64,000 nt of DNA, taken from the NCBI GenBank assembly GCA_017557435.1, contig JAFYYR010000006.1:1-64000 (forward strand). Direction: 5' to 3'. A program made the translations under genes and the position numbers. Source of the stretch: Pseudobutyrivibrio sp. Its GTDB lineage: Bacteria > Bacillota > Clostridia > Lachnospirales > Lachnospiraceae. Positions 26,346 through 33,869 of this stretch are shown here, piece after piece. The notes under the pieces are model-generated. The model did not search any database. It saw nothing but the letters and a program-made list of their open reading frames with translations, and was not told the DNA's origin. The stretch's first letter is position 1, and the number at the start of each line of letters is the position of its first letter.

Positions 26346-27017
26346 ATGAAAAAAATATTAGTAGTTGACGATGAGGAAAAAATTCGTTCAATTATTCGTA
26401 AATACGGTGAGTTTGAAGGCTATCTTATAGATGAAGCAACTGACGGTATGGATGCCATCCAAAAGGTTAGAGATAAGGGCGATTATGACGTGATAATAAT
26501 GGACGTTATGATGCCTGAGTTGGATGGATTTTCTGCCTGTACAGAGATTAAAAAGATAAAAGATATTCCTGTTATTATGCTTTCTGCTAGAGGCGAGGAG
26601 TACGACAGGATTCATGGCTTCGAGGCAGGAGTGGATGACTATGTTGTTAAGCCATTTTCTCCAAAGGAGCTTATGATGCGAGTAAATGTAGTTACCAGTC
26701 GTAGCAAGTCCTCTGAGGAGAAGGCAGATATTTACGTATATGAGGGATTAGAAATCAATTTTACAGCCAGAACAGTTTCTATTGATGGCAAGAGAATTGA
26801 CATGTCCCCTAAGGAATATGAATTACTATTTTATCTTGCTAAGAATAGAAATATCGCCCTTGAAAGAGAGCGTCTTATTACAGAGGTATGGGGCTATGAT
26901 TACTATGGAGATGATAGGACTCTAGATACTCATATTAAGCTGTTGAGAAATAGTTTGGGGGAATATAGGAAATTGCTTGTGACACTTAGGGGTGTCGGAT
27001 ATCGCTTTGAAGCATAG
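26346..27017 (+). CDS. OmpR-family response regulator
   Basis: A 223-residue regulator with receiver (phosphorylated Asp53 in VIIMDVMMPELDG, KPFSPKEL) and a winged-helix output domain ending VTLRGVGYRFEA. It binds DNA as a dimer when phosphorylated by the kinase encoded 15 bases downstream. TAGGAGGCGTAC precedes ATG 26346. The signal is not predictable from sequence. Confidence 0.92.
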   Translation: MKKILVVDDEEKIRSIIRKYGEFEGYLIDEATDGMDAIQKVRDKGDYDVIIMDVMMPELDGFSACTEIKKIKDIPVIMLSARGEEYDRIHGFEAGVDDYVVKPFSPKELMMRVNVVTSRSKSSEEKADIYVYEGLEINFTARTVSIDGKRIDMSPKEYELLFYLAKNRNIALERERLITEVWGYDYYGDDRTLDTHIKLLRNSLGEYRKLLVTLRGVGYRFEA

Positions 27018-27032
27018 TTTTGGAGGATTCCA

Positions 27033-28625
27033 TTGAATAATAGTCGTATTAGTATTAGATGGAAGACATTTTGTATATTCTTGATTTTTGCCATAGTACT
27101 TTTAGGAGTACTATGGTTTTTTCAGATTGTCTATCTTAATGATTTCTACAAAATAATTAAAAGACGTGAGACAGAGACTGTTCTTAGCCAGATAGAGGAG
27201 CTGGTTCGCAACAAAGAAGATGACGACGATACAATAGAGGAGATTGCTGCCAGTCACAATCTAGGTATCTTTATTACTGATAGATTTGGTAACACTTTGT
27301 ATGATGCGGATTATATTCCAAATTCCCACATTGCAGGAATGCCTCGATATATATTTGGGCTTTTCTACGATACTGCCGTGGCCAATGGAGGCAAGGCAGT
27401 AGTTGAATACAAGGGAAGCGAGATGCAAAAAGACAGTCAGGAAGGCTTCATTATACAGCAACTGATTAATAATCAGGAGACTGTAGAAGTGGTATCTGGA
27501 GCTACATCTGAGCCAGAGGAAGATACTATCAACCAGGGAGAGGGCCGAGTAGGTTACACCATTTCTGGACGACAGACCACTACAATATCTGAGTTCAGGC
27601 AAAATGTTGGAGATGATAGAGCCGAGTCTGTTATATACGTCAGCATAGTGGAAAATGATCACAAGCAGACTGTTATTATGATTAATTCAGTTCTAACACC
27701 GATCGATGCCACAGTTACCACACTTGAAGCTCAGCTTAAGATGATTTCTATTATTATGGTGGTCTTTGCATTTGTTCTCGCAGTTGTTAATTCCAAGAGC
27801 GTGTCCAGGTCTATCATCAGTCTTAATGATGGAGCTAAGAAACTGGCCCAAGGAGATTACTCTGTTAAGTTTGATTCAGGAGACTATATGGAGGTGGCTG
27901 AGTTATCAGATACCCTTAACTACGCTGCTAATGAACTGGGAAAGGCTGACGCCCTTCAAAAAGAGTTAATTGCAAACGTGTCCCACGATCTTAGAACTCC
28001 TCTTACAATGATTAAGGGCTATGCAGAGGTTATGCGCGACATTCCAGGAGAAAATACCCCTGAAAATGTTCAGGCTATTATAGAAGAAACCGAGCGCCTT
28101 ACAGGCCTGGTAAATGATATGCTTGATATTTCAAAACTAAAGGCGGGCACAATCACAATTAAGCCAACTATTTATAATATTACAGAAAGCATTAAGCATG
28201 TGCTGGAGCGATATAATAAGCTTAGGGAAGTTGATGGCTATACAATTGATTTCATTTATGAGGATGAGGTGTATGTGGAAGCTGACGAGCAAAAGATGTA
28301 TCAGGTTATTTATAATCTGGTGAACAATGCCATCAACTATACTGGCGATGATAAGAAGGTAACTGTTGTTCAAAAGGTAATTGATAGCATTCTTCGAATC
28401 GAAGTAATTGATACAGGAAATGGATTAAATCAAGAAGATATCCCTTATGTTTGGGATAGATATTACAAGGATAAGACTGCTCATAGGAGAGCACTTCAAG
28501 GCACGGGTCTTGGACTTTCTATTGTTAAAAATGTTTTGGAGCTTCATGGAGCTAAATACGGAGTTTCCTCAGTAAAAGGAAAGGGAGCTACATTTTGGTT
28601 TGAACTTCCTATTAGTACATCATAA
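27033..28625 (+). CDS. Sensor histidine kinase with extracellular domain and HAMP
   Basis: A 530-residue kinase: membrane helix about 12-34, an extracellular sensor region (35-232), helix 236-253, HAMP-like segment (SVSRSIISLNDGAKKLAQGDYSVKF), H-box NVSHDLRTPLTM with His318, then NAINYTG, DTGNGL and GTGLGLSIVKN of the ATPase. It starts with TTG 27033, correctly spaced from TGGAGG at 27021-27026; no ATG lies nearby. It pairs with the regulator at 26346. A terminator follows. Confidence 0.9.
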   Translation: MNNSRISIRWKTFCIFLIFAIVLLGVLWFFQIVYLNDFYKIIKRRETETVLSQIEELVRNKEDDDDTIEEIAASHNLGIFITDRFGNTLYDADYIPNSHIAGMPRYIFGLFYDTAVANGGKAVVEYKGSEMQKDSQEGFIIQQLINNQETVEVVSGATSEPEEDTINQGEGRVGYTISGRQTTTISEFRQNVGDDRAESVIYVSIVENDHKQTVIMINSVLTPIDATVTTLEAQLKMISIIMVVFAFVLAVVNSKSVSRSIISLNDGAKKLAQGDYSVKFDSGDYMEVAELSDTLNYAANELGKADALQKELIANVSHDLRTPLTMIKGYAEVMRDIPGENTPENVQAIIEETERLTGLVNDMLDISKLKAGTITIKPTIYNITESIKHVLERYNKLREVDGYTIDFIYEDEVYVEADEQKMYQVIYNLVNNAINYTGDDKKVTVVQKVIDSILRIEVIDTGNGLNQEDIPYVWDRYYKDKTAHRRALQGTGLGLSIVKNVLELHGAKYGVSSVKGKGATFWFELPISTS

Positions 28626-28629
28626 AAAT

Positions 28630-28663
28630 AGCGCTAGCCCAATAAGGGTTAGCGCTTTTATTT
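28630..28663. terminator. Bidirectional terminator after kinase and small gene
   Basis: AGCGCTAGCCC and GGGTTAGCGCT form an 11-bp stem with TTTTATTT on the right and AAAAATA on the left, serving the kinase on the plus strand and the 49-residue gene on the minus strand. Confidence 0.85.
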
Positions 28664-28811
28664 AGCTAAAAATCGATGTTATTGCCTCTGCAATATTGTG
28701 TAATAATCCATGCTTTTCTTCAAGCATCTTTTCCAAATCTTCCTTATAGTGCCCCTCTTTGTAAGCTCTCGCAAGTCGTGATTCCATTCGCTTAATGTTT
28801 TCTTCATTCAT
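28662..28811 (-). CDS. 49-residue helical protein, unrecognised
   Basis: The minus strand reads MNEENIKRMESRLARAYKEG, then HYKEDLEKMLEEKHGLLHNI, then AEAITSIFS, and stops at 28664-28662. An excellent ribosome binding site (GAGGAGG) lies eight bases before the ATG, and the reading frame fills the gap exactly down to a terminator. The protein is highly charged and predicted all-helical, soluble or peripheral. No homologue is recalled. The strength of the start site makes it a convincing small gene. Confidence 0.7.
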   Translation of the reverse strand: MNEENIKRMESRLARAYKEGHYKEDLEKMLEEKHGLLHNIAEAITSIFS

Positions 28812-28963
28812 AGCAGTTACCTCCTCTTTAAAGACTATGAAACGGTGAAAACATTAATCCCCCTAAATGAAACTAGTAAAATATGTGGTGTGTAATTAAA
28901 ACTATACATCAAACCCTGTGTAGAAATAGTGAAGTAAAATGTAAGCTAATGTGAAAAAAGTAT

Positions 28964-29134
28964 GACCGACGAAGGCACACAAGGAAGACGCATATATTAT
29001 GGGCCCTTCGTGCGGAAGACGGGGTGAGGTGGAAATAGAAAAAGATCCAGTGGATCTTTTTCCCACCGAACCGACCGACGAAGCCCGTCAGGGCGAGGAG
29101 ACCTTGGACCTCGGGTCCAAGGATCTCATCGGCC
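28964..29134 (+). ncRNA. Candidate structured RNA beside tRNA-Leu
   Basis: This GC-rich stretch in AT-rich surroundings folds on paper into several stems: CCG-CGAAGG (28966-28975) with CCTTCG-CGG (29005-29015); GGTGG (29028) with CCACC (29063) around AAAAAGATCC and GGATCTTTTT; GCCC-GTCA-GGGC (29083-29094); CCTTGGACC-TCG-GGTCCAAGG (29102-29122) flanked by GAGA and TCTC; and a closing CCGA with TCGG. GACCGACGAAG occurs twice (28964 and 29073). It has no open reading frame and no family I can name. The strand is undetermined because stems read both ways. Confidence 0.5.
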
Positions 29135-29136
29135 TG

Positions 29137-29217
29137 TTAATTAAGAGCTAGGATGCTTTTTGATTAAATTAAACAGAAAACAAAAAAAGAACTAGGAAGC
29201 ATCCTAGTTCTTAATTA
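29137..29217. repeat. 22-base inverted repeat enclosing the tRNA terminator
   Basis: TTAATTAAGAGCTAGGATGC (from 29137) matches the reverse complement of GCATCCTAGTTCTTAATTAA (29198-29217) with one mismatch. The right arm is itself part of the tRNA-Leu terminator hairpin, so two alternative hairpins share one arm. Confidence 0.8.
29182..29210 (-). terminator. Terminator of the minus-strand tRNA-Leu
   Basis: Read on the minus strand, GAACTAGG, ATGCTT and CCTAGTTC are followed by seven T. Confidence 0.85.
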
Positions 29218-29220
29218 AAA

Positions 29221-29305
29221 TGCGGAAGGCGGGACTTGAACCCGCACGCTCGCAATGAGCACAAGATCCTTAGTCTTGCTCGTCTGCCAGTTCCGACACT
29301 TCCGC
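29221..29305 (-). tRNA. tRNA-Leu (anticodon AAG)
   Basis: An 85-base leucine tRNA with acceptor GCGGAAG/CTTCCGC, discriminator A, a long class II variable arm (GCTC-ATT-GCGAGC) and T-loop GGTTCAAGTCC. The anticodon stem CAAGA/TCTTG encloses loop CTAAGGA, giving AAG at 34-36 with G37. It is identical in sequence to the plus-strand copy at 31909-31993. CCA is not encoded. A34 would need deamination to inosine to read CUC as well as CUU. Confidence 0.93.
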
Positions 29306-29316
29306 GCGACTTGATT

Positions 29317-29345
29317 ATAATAACAAACCATCTATGCTGCGTCAA
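29317..29345 (-). promoter_or_regulatory. Promoter of the minus-strand tRNA-Leu
   Basis: TTGACG (29345-29340), a 17-base spacer and TATTAT (29322-29317) lie 12 bases before the tRNA 5' end. The other tRNA-Leu(AAG) copy has the same TATTAT and 17-base spacing. Confidence 0.75.
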
Positions 29346-29513
29346 GGGAAAAATGGTAATTTTTTTATTTTTTTGCAAGATTATTGAAAAGCCTCTTAAC
29401 CATGGTGGAAAACTAGCGATAATTGCCAAGATTAAATGGATTGTCGCTCAAATATGTAAAATATTTGAGATTTAAGGTATACTAAATGTGAGTTATTGTA
29501 TGGGAGAATGAAA

Positions 29514-30878
29514 ATGACCTTTTCGGATTTGAATTTTATTTTTAGATTGTTACCAATCTTTTTAATAATATATTATCTTACACCAGCCAAATTTAGACCA
29601 TGGACTCTGCTTGCAGAGAGCCTTGTTTTCTATTACATCAATGAACCTAAGCTCATTGTTGTGTTGTTAGCAGGCACTGTTGTGACTTGGTGTTTCGCCA
29701 AAATCAACATCTACAGAAGATGGAAGTGGCTTTTGGCTCTTGGTATTATTCTTGATGTGTCATTGCTTGGCTTTTTCAAGGCTTGTGGAGTGCTTAAGCT
29801 TGGCATTATTATTCCAATCGGCCTTAGCTATTTTGTATTCAAGCTGATTTCTTACCAGGTAGATTCATTCAGAGGTATGATAAGTGGCACTAGTTTCTTA
29901 GGCTTAGCCAATTATTTTTTGATGTTTCCTCAGATTATTTCAGGCCCAATTTCTAGATTCAATTACATAATAGAGAATGATTTCTGGCGTAAGAGCGAGG
30001 ATAAATTTAGCGCCAGATTATATAAGGTAATCAGTAGAATAGAGGATGGCCTTAAGTATTTTGTTATTGGCCTATTTTTCAAGGTTATTATTGCAGATCA
30101 CTTAGCTATCCTTTGGAATGATATCAAGACTATTGGATACGAGAGTATTTCTACACCATTGGCATGGCTTGGCGCGTATACATATTCCCTTGATTTATAT
30201 TTTGATTTCTGGGGATATTCTCTTATGGCAGCAGGCGTGGGTATCATGCTTGGATTCCCATTTATTAGGAACTTTGACCAGCCATATTATGCTTCATCTA
30301 TTTCTGATTTTTACAGAAGATGGCATAGTACACTTGGAACATGGTTTAGAGACTACGTGTATTTCCCACTCGGCGGTAATCGCAAGGGATGGTTACGCAC
30401 AGCATTTAACCTTTTTGTAGTATGGCTATTTACTGGTGTGTGGCATGGAATTACACTTAATTTCCTAATCTGGGCAGGTGTGATTTGCCTTATTATCATG
30501 ATAGAGAAATTTGTCCTATCCCACGTGAAGTGGCTTCACATGATAATTGGTCGCATTAATGTTTTGATTATCATTCCTGTGACCTGGGTGATATTTGCTA
30601 TTCACTCATTCAAGGATTTGAAATTTTACCTGCTTAGACTGTTCCCAATTTGGGACATCAGCATTGCTGTAAATGGAAATGATTACATCAAATGTCTAAA
30701 GAGCTATTGGCCATTTTTAGCACTTGGTCTATTCTTTAGTTTGCCATTTGTTACTAATATTTATAAGAAACATAAGGATAATTTTCTGATAGTGCTGGGA
30801 TTGTTTGGATTGTTCTGGATTGCTATTTTTAGTCTTGCAAATTCATCTGGCAATCCATTTATGTATCTTAGATTCTAG
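29514..30878 (+). CDS. MBOAT-family membrane O-acyltransferase
   Basis: A 454-residue polytopic enzyme of the AlgI/DltB/PatA type that moves acetyl or acyl groups across the membrane. Family blocks are FPQIISGPISRFNYI, DFWGYSLMAAGVGIMLGF, SDFYRRWHSTLGTWFRDYVYFPLGGNR and the catalytic histidine in WLFTGVWHGITLNF (around residue 320). I choose ATG 29514 after GGGAG; TTG 29496 and ATG 29508 are in frame but poorly placed. An SGNH protein gene follows after 13 bases, the usual pair for O-acylation of a surface polysaccharide. Confidence 0.92.
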   Translation: MTFSDLNFIFRLLPIFLIIYYLTPAKFRPWTLLAESLVFYYINEPKLIVVLLAGTVVTWCFAKINIYRRWKWLLALGIILDVSLLGFFKACGVLKLGIIIPIGLSYFVFKLISYQVDSFRGMISGTSFLGLANYFLMFPQIISGPISRFNYIIENDFWRKSEDKFSARLYKVISRIEDGLKYFVIGLFFKVIIADHLAILWNDIKTIGYESISTPLAWLGAYTYSLDLYFDFWGYSLMAAGVGIMLGFPFIRNFDQPYYASSISDFYRRWHSTLGTWFRDYVYFPLGGNRKGWLRTAFNLFVVWLFTGVWHGITLNFLIWAGVICLIIMIEKFVLSHVKWLHMIIGRINVLIIIPVTWVIFAIHSFKDLKFYLLRLFPIWDISIAVNGNDYIKCLKSYWPFLALGLFFSLPFVTNIYKKHKDNFLIVLGLFGLFWIAIFSLANSSGNPFMYLRF

Positions 30879-30891
30879 TTTGGGGAAATAT

Positions 30892-31791
30892 ATGAAAATA
30901 AAAGGATTTTTTCTAATAAGCTTAATATTTATAAGCGCCATAGGATTATCTGTAACGGCGTTCTACTCAAAGGATGGCTTGTACTTGCCATACTGGAGCA
31001 ATGTTTTGGACAGACCTATTTTATCAACTGTACTTACTGCCGCTGCAGATGGTGTGTATCCATGGAGCCCTGATGCGCCTGTTAGTAAGACACAGACTGA
31101 TGCACAGGTTGAAAAGGAAAACAATATTAACAACAATACATCAAAGCCTGAGAACACCTCTGACATACCTAATGTGCCAAAGGATGACAGGAAGAAGTTT
31201 ACTACTGTAGATGACAGTTATTTTGAGGATGCGCTGTTTATTGGAGATTCTCGTATGGTGGGGCTCTCTGAGTATTGTGAGGCACTTGATACCAGAGCTA
31301 CTTTCTATGCTAAGAAGTCCCTCACCATCTATGATATCCGTGACAAGGAATGGATTCAGACTGAAAATGGCAAGAAAATCACCCTGTGGGAAGCCCTTGA
31401 GGGTCAGCAGTTTACTAAAATATACATAATGGTAGGCATCAATGAAATTGGTATCGGTGAGCCAGAGACCTTTAGAGATGCTTACAAGGAAGTGGTTGAT
31501 GCTATTATGGCCAGCCAGCCTAATGCCATTATATACATTAACAGCATCATGCATGTTAATAAGGAAAAAAATGACAATGACGAGCTTTACAACAATACAA
31601 ATATAGAAGCTAGAAATGAAGCCATCAAGCAGCTGGCTGATGAGAAGAAGATTTTCTATATTAATATTAATGAGGCAGTGGATGACGAAGAGGGTAATTT
31701 GAACTCTGAATGGACATCTGATGGAGTGCATTTGAAGGGGGCGTATTACGAGCCTTGGCATCTATATTTACTTAGTCATGCAATAGTCTGA
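30892..31791 (+). CDS. Membrane-anchored SGNH hydrolase-like acyl-transfer partner
   Basis: A 299-residue protein: N-terminal membrane anchor (about 4-24), a disordered linker rich in Asn, Lys and Thr (65-105) and an SGNH domain with GDSRMVG (Ser120), the GxN block VGINEIG and the catalytic Asp-His in TSDGVHLKGAYY. It would complete acetyl transfer to, or remove acetyl from, an exported glycan together with the MBOAT protein. I choose ATG 30892 because the membrane anchor starts there and TTGGGGAAATAT precedes it; the open frame reaches further back into the MBOAT gene. Confidence 0.85.
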   Translation: MKIKGFFLISLIFISAIGLSVTAFYSKDGLYLPYWSNVLDRPILSTVLTAAADGVYPWSPDAPVSKTQTDAQVEKENNINNNTSKPENTSDIPNVPKDDRKKFTTVDDSYFEDALFIGDSRMVGLSEYCEALDTRATFYAKKSLTIYDIRDKEWIQTENGKKITLWEALEGQQFTKIYIMVGINEIGIGEPETFRDAYKEVVDAIMASQPNAIIYINSIMHVNKEKNDNDELYNNTNIEARNEAIKQLADEKKIFYININEAVDDEEGNLNSEWTSDGVHLKGAYYEPWHLYLLSHAIV

Positions 31792-31842
31792 ATTTTCTGA
31801 TTTAGTGCGCTAAAGAAAGACACTTTAATTTGCCAAAAATCG

Positions 31843-31871
31843 TTGACTATTGGCGGTTCCTTTGCTATTAT
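31843..31871 (+). promoter_or_regulatory. Promoter of the plus-strand tRNA-Leu(AAG)
   Basis: TTGACT (31843-31848), 17-base spacer, TATTAT (31866-31871), about 37 bases before the tRNA. Confidence 0.8.
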
Positions 31872-31908
31872 ACTTCTTGTCGTTAAGACATAGAACAATA
31901 AGTTCTGA

Positions 31909-31993
31909 GCGGAAGTGTCGGAACTGGCAGACGAGCAAGACTAAGGATCTTGTGCTCATTGCGAGCGTGCGGGTTCAAGTCCCGCCTTCCGCA
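31909..31993 (+). tRNA. tRNA-Leu (anticodon AAG), second identical copy
   Basis: All 85 bases match the minus-strand gene at 29221-29305, with the same anticodon loop CTAAGGA. The two genes point away from each other, with the MBOAT/SGNH operon between them. Promoter spacing is conserved, but the sequence between promoter and tRNA is different. Confidence 0.93.
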
Positions 31994-32005
31994 TCATATA
32001 AAAGT

Positions 32006-32037
32006 AACCAGAGCGTAAAGCTCTGGTTATTTTTTTA
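32006..32037 (+). terminator. Terminator of the plus-strand tRNA-Leu
   Basis: AACCAGAGC, GTAAA and GCTCTGGTT followed by ATTTTTTTA. Confidence 0.88.
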
Positions 32038-32049
32038 TGTGTCGAAGAG

Positions 32050-32071
32050 TCCACCTCACCCCGCCATCCGC
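32050..32071 (-). repeat. Decayed tRNA-end-like motif, inverted copy of 29012-29033
   Basis: The minus strand here and the plus strand at 29012-29033 share GCGGAWGRCGGGG followed by TGAGGTGGA (20 of 22 bases). The first 12 bases resemble the reverse complement of the 3' end of the neighbouring tRNA-Leu (GCGGAAGGCGGG). Confidence 0.6.
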
Positions 32072-32139
32072 GGGATTTTCCCATTGTATAAATAAATTAA
32101 AGCCACAATTGGATTTTTGGGTATAATGATGTATGCTTA

Positions 32140-32192
32140 AATGGACCAGGGGGACGGGGTTAGTGGTTCATTATACAAAGCGGGATTTGGAG
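32140..32192 (+). repeat. GGGGAC-type palindromic repeat, copy C, with extended leader
   Basis: Reads AATGGACC, AGGGGGACGGGGTTAGT and GGTTCATT (32140-32172). The following AAAGCGGGATTTGGAG (32177-32192) is identical to 334-349, the leader of the first GNAT gene, so the similarity of the two islands extends beyond the hairpin. Confidence 0.75.
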
Positions 32193-32202
32193 GAGGTTTG
32201 AA

Positions 32203-32457
32203 GTGGGTTATACAGACAACAAGGTAAGGGTTACAGTAGTAGAAAGTCATTGTCCAAAGTACAAAGTTGGAGATGTTATTCGTTTTATAGGTAGTGACCT
32301 TGATAAAGATAATAGTGATAATGTTTGCATGGTTGCAATGCAGGCAATATATCCGTTCATTTATGCTTTTAGAAGAGGAGGCAATTTAAAAAATGGACCT
32401 TATCAATGTACTGATTGCGGTGAGACTGTAGTATTTAATATTGAAATTGAATCATAA
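32203..32457 (+). CDS. TIGR04076-like small protein
   Basis: An 84-residue protein with KVRVTVVESHCPKYKVGDVIRF, MQAIYPFIYAFRRGG and YQCTDCGETVVFNIEI, matching the layout of the TIGR04076 family (N-terminal beta region, Pro-containing central helix, terminal Cys/Asp-Gly turn and FKIE-like end). The function is unknown. It starts with GTG 32203 behind GGAGGAGGTTTGAA; no ATG is available. It is the first gene after repeat copy C. Confidence 0.7.
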   Translation: MGYTDNKVRVTVVESHCPKYKVGDVIRFIGSDLDKDNSDNVCMVAMQAIYPFIYAFRRGGNLKNGPYQCTDCGETVVFNIEIES

Positions 32458-32511
32458 AAATCGGCATTTATAGAGGTAAATTGTATTTCAGTTTTAATAA
32501 GGACGGGGAAT

Positions 32512-33006
32512 ATGATAAAGTTTTTACATTTGTTCAAGAACTATTACTTGGGAATATCGTTTATAGGTATAGCAGCATTTGTGATACAAGAGATTCCATA
32601 TATCGTTATGCCATTGATAAAATCTGCATCAAATCCAATCATGAATATGTCGAATGAGATCAAATGGATTGGGACAGTACAGGGAATATTTGGTATTTTG
32701 TCTATGATTCTGCTGATGTTGATTGTAAGGGATGATGTTAAACTTATTCCGAAAGAAACAACAAAAGAAAAGATATTCCTTTTTCTTATGATTCTGATGA
32801 TCCTAATCAACTTTATTGGATGGATACTGTACTATATGGGTTACCAGTATGGATGGATGATCATAATCACTCAGTTTGCCGTTGTTCCGTTGTACTATTT
32901 GTTTTTAGGACTTTGGCAGAGAAATTACCTGTTGGCAGGAACGGCGGTTCCATTTTTTGTGATTCATACCATCAACGGGATTATGAATTTTGCCGTTAAG
33001 AGATAA
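32512..33006 (+). CDS. Unrecognised polytopic membrane protein
   Basis: A 164-residue protein with five probable membrane helices (about 12-35, 52-70, 83-107, 113-132, 138-158) and short loops. No conserved catalytic motif is visible. GGACGGGGAAT precedes ATG 32512. The spacer before it (32459-32479) shares an ATCGG...TTTATAGAGGT stretch with the spacer at 34912-34931, another sign of shared leaders within the accessory island. Confidence 0.65.
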   Translation: MIKFLHLFKNYYLGISFIGIAAFVIQEIPYIVMPLIKSASNPIMNMSNEIKWIGTVQGIFGILSMILLMLIVRDDVKLIPKETTKEKIFLFLMILMILINFIGWILYYMGYQYGWMIIITQFAVVPLYYLFLGLWQRNYLLAGTAVPFFVIHTINGIMNFAVKR

Positions 33007-33049
33007 TATCTTTCAGTAAAACGATCTATGAACAATGAGGTTTTAAGTA

Positions 33050-33817
33050 ATGAATAATGGTGAGATAAAGGAAATCGCGTTGAAGCAGTCTGCAGAGGAT
33101 ATAGGCTGCCAGGCGCATGATTTCCTTTCAGATAAGAATATTATTGTGCCATTTTGTTTAGGCAAGAATGCGCGAAAGTATTATAAGGAACCAATCATAT
33201 GTAATTTTGTTTCCTATGGAAGTAATATCGTTGTGGCTACAACAAAAGATGTATCGGATCTGGTAACGGAGTATATAGGCAAGTTTGAGTTTTATCATTG
33301 CTTTGAAACGCCAAATATGCACTGGCTCAATGAAAGACTGTTAGAACGGGGGCATAAGGTATGTTTCATGGCTGAATATTATCTTCCTGATGTAAACAAA
33401 ATTCCTGATGCGGAGTGCTTATATGAAACGCACATACTGGTTCAAGAGGATTTCAAGAATTTGTATCTGCCTGAATGGAGTAATGCACTATGTAAGGATC
33501 GCAGCCATCTGGATATGCTGGGTATTGGAGCATACGATAATGGCAGATTGATTGGGGTTGCAGCCTGTTCAGCAGATTGCGATGAAATGTGGCAGATAGG
33601 CATAGACGTTCTGCCGGAATACAGGCAAAAAGGGATTGCATCAGCACTGACTAGCAAACTGGCAAAAGAGATTCTAAATCGGGGAAAGGTTCCGTTTTAT
33701 TGCTCTGCATGGTCAAACATCAGATCCGCCAGAAATGCGGCAAAAAGCGGCTTTATTCCAGCATGGGTAGAAATGACAGTAAAGCCGGCGGACGTTGTTG
33801 ATGAGATGAATTCATAA
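33050..33817 (+). CDS. GNAT acetyltransferase with N-terminal extension
   Basis: A 255-residue protein. The first about 125 residues are an extension, which may be a decayed second GNAT-like module, and the C-terminal half is a clear GNAT domain with QIGIDVLPEYRQKGIASALTSKLAKEILNRG (around residues 185-215) and SAWSNIRSARNAAKSGF. The length and two-part layout match putative double-GNAT enzymes of Firmicutes. The substrate is unknown. Confidence 0.8.
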   Translation: MNNGEIKEIALKQSAEDIGCQAHDFLSDKNIIVPFCLGKNARKYYKEPIICNFVSYGSNIVVATTKDVSDLVTEYIGKFEFYHCFETPNMHWLNERLLERGHKVCFMAEYYLPDVNKIPDAECLYETHILVQEDFKNLYLPEWSNALCKDRSHLDMLGIGAYDNGRLIGVAACSADCDEMWQIGIDVLPEYRQKGIASALTSKLAKEILNRGKVPFYCSAWSNIRSARNAAKSGFIPAWVEMTVKPADVVDEMNS

Positions 33818-33869
33818 CTTCCAGTTTTATAGACGATGACAAATCGCGGTTTATAAGGGGGATTATTGT

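Noticed and set aside
29211-29475. Open reading frames of 72-79 codons across tRNA-Leu on both strands
   Set aside because: They lie over the tRNA gene and its promoter and have no ribosome binding site; the same holds for the frame at 31850-32095.
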